This document shows positions 44,801-48,811 of a DNA stretch of 48,811 nucleotides, in pieces. A model generated the notes under the pieces. The model made no database searches and had not been told where the DNA came from. It was given only the letters and a program-made list of their open reading frames with translations. Made by a program: the position numbers and the translations under genes. Source of the stretch: a virus. The stretch lies in the IMG/VR virus record IMGVR_UViG_3300021168_000043, positions 1-48,811 of that record; one strand, 5' to 3'. The first letter of the stretch is position 1. Each line of letters starts with the position of its first letter.

Positions 44801-45919
44801 AAATCACCGTTCCGCCCGCCGTCACCGTGGCCCCGAACAATACGCATACGTCGCTCGCCGCCACCGTAGTCCTGAGCGCCGCCGTAGGCTGGAAGTCCAA
44901 CGCCACCGCAGTCACATTCTTATAAGTCCCCGTGATACTTACCGTGCTCGACCCACACACGCTCCCGGTTCCCTGCTGAATCGTAAAGTCAGCCGCCGTC
45001 GAAGAAGAGATACTGATGTGGCAGATCCGTACTTGCGTGGACGCTACCCCGCTAATAATCTTCGCACTCGTCCCAGACGATACCGTAATGTTGGCCTGAT
45101 TCGTACAGGCAAAATCCTTATCCCAAGTCGAGCTATTAAACTTAAACGGATACGTGGGCATCTTGATCGCCGCCCCATTCGCCTCCGGCACCGTAGGCGT
45201 ATTCGTAGCCCCATCCGCTTGGGCCGTCGCCGCCCCCAGAGGATTGTTGATGATCTCCCCGCTTGTATCCGTCTTGATATTCTGAATGTTGGTGCCGTCA
45301 TTCCCCGCCACCTGCACGGGAGCATTCACACTAGGCGATCCCGCCGCAGTCGGCCCATCACCACACAAGGCGTCCCCACTGTGCCCACGCACCCGCTCCC
45401 TGGAGCCGATCCGCCGCCCCCTGTGTAGCCTGTTTTGTACCCGTAGAGGACGCCAAAGACCGTCCCTGATCCGGTCAATCCGCTTAATGTCACCCTTACC
45501 CACGGAATATCTACCGCCCCGTTTGAGAACGTGCTCACCGCGCCCGTCGTGCTGGTATTGGGATTGATCCCCGTCGCCACGGTCCCCGCAAAGTTCACGA
45601 ATGCGCCGGGGGTTGTAGCCGTCGCCGCCGGGGCTGATTGGACAGTGAGAGTTAAGCCGGAGAACCCAACACTCGTATACTGGAGTGTCCATGAGGTACA
45701 CCCCGTAAAGTAATTGGGGAATGCCGTGGATGATCTGGCACTTGTCCAACTATTCAGAAAAATCTGGCAATCCGGCGGCACCGGCGTAGGCCCTTGCGCC
45801 CTCGCCCTTCCACACGTCGCCATCACGGCCACGATGAGTACGATCACACTTAAGCATCCGAGTCCGATCTTCTTCATCTTCTCCCGGAGAAAACTAGGCT
45901 TAGGTTTAAGTTTAGGCAT
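44787..45919 (-). pseudogene. Fibre-like gene with apparent frameshift near 45354
   Basis: The 5' part (from the ATG at 45919) has a signal peptide and a beta-rich body ending G-C-V-G-T-V-G-T-P-C-V-V-M. The 3' part, in the -1 frame, continues G-P-T-A-A-G-S-P-S-V-N-A-P-V-Q-V-A-G-N-D-G, the expected next segment of a common fibre-protein pattern. One extra G in the G-run (plus-strand C-run at 45354-45356) would restore one protein of about 380 residues. It may be a real mutation, a sequencing error in a homopolymer, or a programmed -1 shift. Confidence 0.7.
45879..45891. promoter_or_regulatory. Exact copy of the dispersed palindrome (start of a gene)
   Basis: TTCTCCCGGAGAA, 28 bp inside the frameshifted fibre gene, encoding Phe-Leu-Arg-Glu-Lys. 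The codon context differs from the Leu-Pro-Glu copies, and it lies near a gene start, so an operator role is plausible. Confidence 0.45.
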
Positions 45920-46283
45920 TGGAATCGCCCCCTTCTTGTAAGTATGGAGTTTGTTTGCGGCGTTCGCGGAGTAGGCCGATGCCACGTTCCCCTAAGAGTC
46001 CGGACATGCCGACGATTAAGGCCCACATCGAGTTTTGGAGGAAAGAGGTGCGGCTGTCAATATTATCTAGCTTAGTTTCCAGAACGGAGAAGCGATGTTC
46101 GTTGGCGATGTTCTGGAGATACTGGGCGGAAGCGGAATCGTCGGGGATGCGTGGGCGGCCTTGCGCGAGAACCATAATGTTCAGAGAAGCACAGAAAAGA
46201 AGCCATAGGGAACATGAGAGCAAGGCTGTGATGCGGAGGTTGGTGAAGACCTTGCTGCCGAGAATGGTTTGTATGAGAGTCAT
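45912..46283 (-). CDS. Two-span membrane protein with coiled coil
   Basis: 123 residues from the ATG at 46283 (46316 is an alternative). Hydrophobic span about 18-38 (L-L-S-C-S-L-W-L-L-F-C-A-S-L-N-I), then a helical region with heptads (H-R-F-S-V-L-E-T-K-L-D-N-I-D). A second hydrophobic stretch near 85-104 is followed by a basic end. The layout fits a holin/spanin-like or tail-tube accessory membrane protein; no diagnostic motif. Confidence 0.5.
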   Translation of the reverse strand: MTLIQTILGSKVFTNLRITALLSCSLWLLFCASLNIMVLAQGRPRIPDDSASAQYLQNIANEHRFSVLETKLDNIDSRTSFLQNSMWALIVGMSGLLGERGIGLLRERRKQTPYLQEGGDSNA

Positions 46284-46290
46284 TTTCGTG

Positions 46291-48123
46291 TTAGTGACGT
46301 GGATAGAAGTAGCCATGGAGACCAGCTACGATAGAGCCTACGCCGGGGGCTAAAGCGCCGGAAGTGTTGGGGACGTTGACGAGGTATTTTACGAGATCCC
46401 CGGATCGCAATTGGATGCCGCCCGCGATAGGGGATTGGGAGCGGATGGAGCCGATACTCACGAGCATGTTGCCGCAATCCTTCACGAATCGCCCATTAGC
46501 CGAAATTCGCCATTGGATGTCACCGGAGCCTTGAACGAAATTAGGGGGAGGCGGCCCAGGGAGCACAGGCACAGCATAATAACCGTGGAATTGGCCTAAT
46601 AAGATGCCGTCGTAGCCGTAGGGGACGAGGAAAGAGAGGATGGTTACGTCGCCGTCTGCCGGGGCGGGGAGGACGACGGAGCCGCGTGGGTTGAGAGCGA
46701 TGGCGGCGTTGTCTAATGGGGGGCCTACGCCTAGTTCTTCGTCTTCGTTCCATTGCTCGCCGTACCATTCGCGTTCGTCGATAAGAAAGCAGGAAGGCTT
46801 ACGGGCGCATGAGAGGGCGTAGGGATCGATTTGGAGAATGAGGCGGAAGCGGCGGTAAAGGCAGAAGTCGGCATCGGTGAGAGAGAGGGTGCGGTGCCCG
46901 CCACGAGTGCCACCTCCGCCAGAGGAGGCGATAACAACCGATGCCGGAGAAAAAAGGACGTAGCTGGCGTCTACGAAGCTGGTGAAGCCAATCTTAGCCA
47001 CCATCCCAGTGAGATACATCCACGCGCCGTTGCTGAGTTGCAGGGCGGACCCGGAGAAGATGAAATCATCAATGGGGTTGGGGTCTACGCTGGGAGGCGG
47101 ATTGGTGATGGCGTCGTAGAAGAGGACTTGCGGACCCCATGAGGAAATGCCGTTAAAGGTGAACTGGAGAAGCTGAAGAAGACTGCCATCGCCGTTATTG
47201 TTGAGGGTGACAAACACCACTAGATTACCGTTGCGGTCTACAGCGAGAGTGGGGCTGAAGGTGAGTAGACTGACGCTCATGGGAGGGACGATAGTGAAGA
47301 CCAAGTAAGTGGTGAAGGCCGTGGTGCCCAATGGAGCGATGGCCACTTTCAGACTGGCCGCCCCGGTTCCAGCCGTGTCTTCCGTAAAGGCTACGACTAC
47401 GTTGCCCTTCCAGATACGTTGATCGATCACCTGATTGTCCCAGGTGGTAGAGATCACGGAGGAGGCGAGCACGGCTAAAGCTGGGGAGAGGATTAAGAAA
47501 TGCAGATCGCCTGCTGGGTCGTCGTAGAAGACGTAGCCGTTATCGGAAGAATCCACCAATACTCCGTATACGGTGGAGGCGCTGGAGAGAGCGGTTAAGG
47601 CTGTCGGGCCGGTCCATACTCCGCCCGCCAATGCGAGGGAGCTTACGGCCTGATTGGCGGCAAGGCCATTGTTGGTAATGATGACGGTGGTGCCGCCAGA
47701 TTGTTGATAAACGGCGGGGGATGTAGCATTGTGGACCGCGCCGGAAACAGCACTGGTGCCGGTGTAGAGGTTCGTGGCAGTTGAGAAGGTTTGAATCTCA
47801 AATACGAAGTTGGGGCCGCTCGTGGTCTGAATCAAAATCAAGATGATTCCTGTGGCGGCGTTGAAGGCCACGCTTCTGCCTACTATGTTTCCAGACTGTA
47901 TGATGTGGTGGGCGGCGTCCTGTTCAGTCCAAGTTGCACCGTTGTCCGTGCTTAGGTAGACGGCAATCGCAGGACTTCCCATCCCTGGCGCATTGTAAGT
48001 AAGAACCTGATAAAGATTCGCGCCGACTTGAAAAGGCCCCCAGGGGTGAATAGCTACGAAGAACGGACAAGACGCATTTGTGGCGTCCACGAAGACAGGC
48101 GGGGCTGTAACGAGGGCAGGCAT
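46291..48123 (-). CDS. Asp-box beta-propeller protein with shared C-terminal domain
   Basis: 610 residues. Residues 1-400 have propeller-type strands and an Asp box S-T-D-N-G-A-T-W-T-E near 62-71, typical of sialidases and BNR-repeat proteins; the sialidase catalytic set was not found. From about 405 a different domain begins (D-A-D-F-C-L-Y-R-R-F), with P-Y-G-Y-D-G-I, G-S-G-D-I-Q-W-R-I-S-A-N-G-R-F and a C-terminal Y-F-Y-P-R. The same domain makes up the neighbouring gene at 48153. Likely a tail or receptor-binding protein. Confidence 0.75.
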   Translation of the reverse strand: MPALVTAPPVFVDATNASCPFFVAIHPWGPFQVGANLYQVLTYNAPGMGSPAIAVYLSTDNGATWTEQDAAHHIIQSGNIVGRSVAFNAATGIILILIQTTSGPNFVFEIQTFSTATNLYTGTSAVSGAVHNATSPAVYQQSGGTTVIITNNGLAANQAVSSLALAGGVWTGPTALTALSSASTVYGVLVDSSDNGYVFYDDPAGDLHFLILSPALAVLASSVISTTWDNQVIDQRIWKGNVVVAFTEDTAGTGAASLKVAIAPLGTTAFTTYLVFTIVPPMSVSLLTFSPTLAVDRNGNLVVFVTLNNNGDGSLLQLLQFTFNGISSWGPQVLFYDAITNPPPSVDPNPIDDFIFSGSALQLSNGAWMYLTGMVAKIGFTSFVDASYVLFSPASVVIASSGGGGTRGGHRTLSLTDADFCLYRRFRLILQIDPYALSCARKPSCFLIDEREWYGEQWNEDEELGVGPPLDNAAIALNPRGSVVLPAPADGDVTILSFLVPYGYDGILLGQFHGYYAVPVLPGPPPPNFVQGSGDIQWRISANGRFVKDCGNMLVSIGSIRSQSPIAGGIQLRSGDLVKYLVNVPNTSGALAPGVGSIVAGLHGYFYPRH

Positions 48124-48152
48124 TTCAGATTAATAACCACTGCATTTTCTTC

Positions 48153-48803
48153 TTAGCGCGGATACCACCACCCTGTGATCGAGCACACCACATTTGCGTC
48201 GGCGGCAATACGGGCATCAGCGCCCACGGCGAAGGCCACGGAGAAGACTAAGAGATCGTCTGACCATACCCGCAAGCCGCCGCGAGGCACCGGGGTAGGC
48301 GTCACCAAGCTACCCAACGTGGTGAGGATGTTGCCTTCGTCACGAAGGAAACGCCCATTTGAGCTTAACCGCCAAGTCAGATCGCCTGAACCTTCAATAA
48401 ATCCTGTGCTTCCGCTTGGGCCGGGAAGGATCTCACATACCAGATCCGTAATCACCCCATCGTAGCCAAGGGGAACGCGGACGGTGAGGACTGGCGTGTC
48501 GAGCCCAGTGAAGGGCGGGGCAGGAACTGGGAGGATGCCAATAGGCTTAAACCTTCTGCCTTCGCTGGGCATCATAATCCAGGGTGGGTTCTTATACTGC
48601 TTCTTCCCTCGCGGGCAGCAAATTTTCTTCAGCCCGCCCAGAGCCACCAGCACATCCATATTCATCCGGCGCGATAGCAAGCAGGCGTCGGCTGGGTTCA
48701 GCGGCCCACGAAGCCGCCGCCGCAGTCCTGCTACGTCGAGCACCGAAGTGATCCGCGAGGCGGACCGACTTAACTCTCTTTGGATAAGCTGCGCTTGATT
48801 CAT
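48153..48803 (-). CDS. Paralogue of the propeller protein's C-terminal domain
   Basis: 216 residues. It matches the last 200 residues of the 46291 gene: P-A-D-A-C-L-L-S-R-R-M-N-M-D, P-L-G-Y-D-G-V-I, G-S-G-D-L-T-W-R-L-S-S-N-G-R-F-L and a final W-W-Y-P-R. This is a stand-alone copy of the shared domain. Its N-terminus is Ser/Arg-rich. The start lies 8 bp from the window edge. Confidence 0.7.
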   Translation of the reverse strand: MNQAQLIQRELSRSASRITSVLDVAGLRRRLRGPLNPADACLLSRRMNMDVLVALGGLKKICCPRGKKQYKNPPWIMMPSEGRRFKPIGILPVPAPPFTGLDTPVLTVRVPLGYDGVITDLVCEILPGPSGSTGFIEGSGDLTWRLSSNGRFLRDEGNILTTLGSLVTPTPVPRGGLRVWSDDLLVFSVAFAVGADARIAADANVVCSITGWWYPR

Positions 48804-48811
48804 ACGCCCAC

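Overview
The window reads as a large piece of a tailed-phage genome (free phage, prophage or phage-plasmid). Almost all genes are short and overlap by 1-8 bases (ATGA junctions). DNA-replication, nucleotide-metabolism and host-takeover genes sit beside virion or secreted-fibre genes, with no ribosomal or central-metabolism genes. The host cannot be fixed from sequence. Moderate-to-high GC, standard TTGACA/TATAAT-type promoters and signal peptides on many fibre-like proteins point to a Gram-negative bacterium, perhaps Acidobacteriota (inference only).

Layout. 1-1178 (+): the end of a rightward operon, probably virion-related, whose first gene is cut by the window edge. 1180-2000: a promoter, a tRNA-like gene with a long variable arm and UAU anticodon, and a membrane ORF. 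2009-32186 (-): one long leftward early/replication region. From its promoter end (right) to left it holds a RyR-domain protein, DinG/XPD-like helicase, possible ssDNA-binding protein, Sak4-like ATPase, NADAR glycosidase, stand-alone TSCPD domain, ERCC4-type nuclease, Nudix hydrolase, DnaJ-like protein, ThyX, a DUF5664-like dNTP pyrophosphohydrolase, an IbrA/IbrB-like pair, UDG plus 3'-5' exonuclease, a repeat-rich origin candidate, family A polymerase, an Ala-rich repeat protein, SLOG and Spo11/TopoVI-A-like proteins, UvrD-like helicase and a ParB-like protein. An IS1595-family element (10.0-11.7 kb) interrupts this region.

32187-32440 is a divergent control region with two strong promoters, operator-like half sites and a structured leader. 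It is followed by a Cro-like regulator (+). 33.8-36.3 kb (+) carries a glycosyltransferase-like protein and a papain-like protein. 36.3-38.3 kb (-) carries a GroES-like co-chaperonin and small genes. 38.4-39.3 kb (+) has a small serine recombinase. 39.4-48.8 kb (-) is a tail-fibre/secreted block: muralytic-like protein, beta-helix protein, Asp-box propeller and several fibre-like proteins, many with signal peptides, one with an apparent frameshift.

The most striking non-gene signal is a dispersed palindrome, TTCTCC[C/G]GGAGAA. It occurs six times exactly and at least six more times with one mismatch, often in intergenic leaders and next to a terminator. It resembles a phage operator/stoperator network. 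Four half- or full-site arms of it build a perfect 32-bp inverted repeat in the origin-like region at 16.46-16.63 kb. Other unusual points are the split UDG-exonuclease/polymerase, a pair of covarying hairpins, two long hairpins sharing a GGCCGGTC stem, and two apparently near-leaderless promoters.
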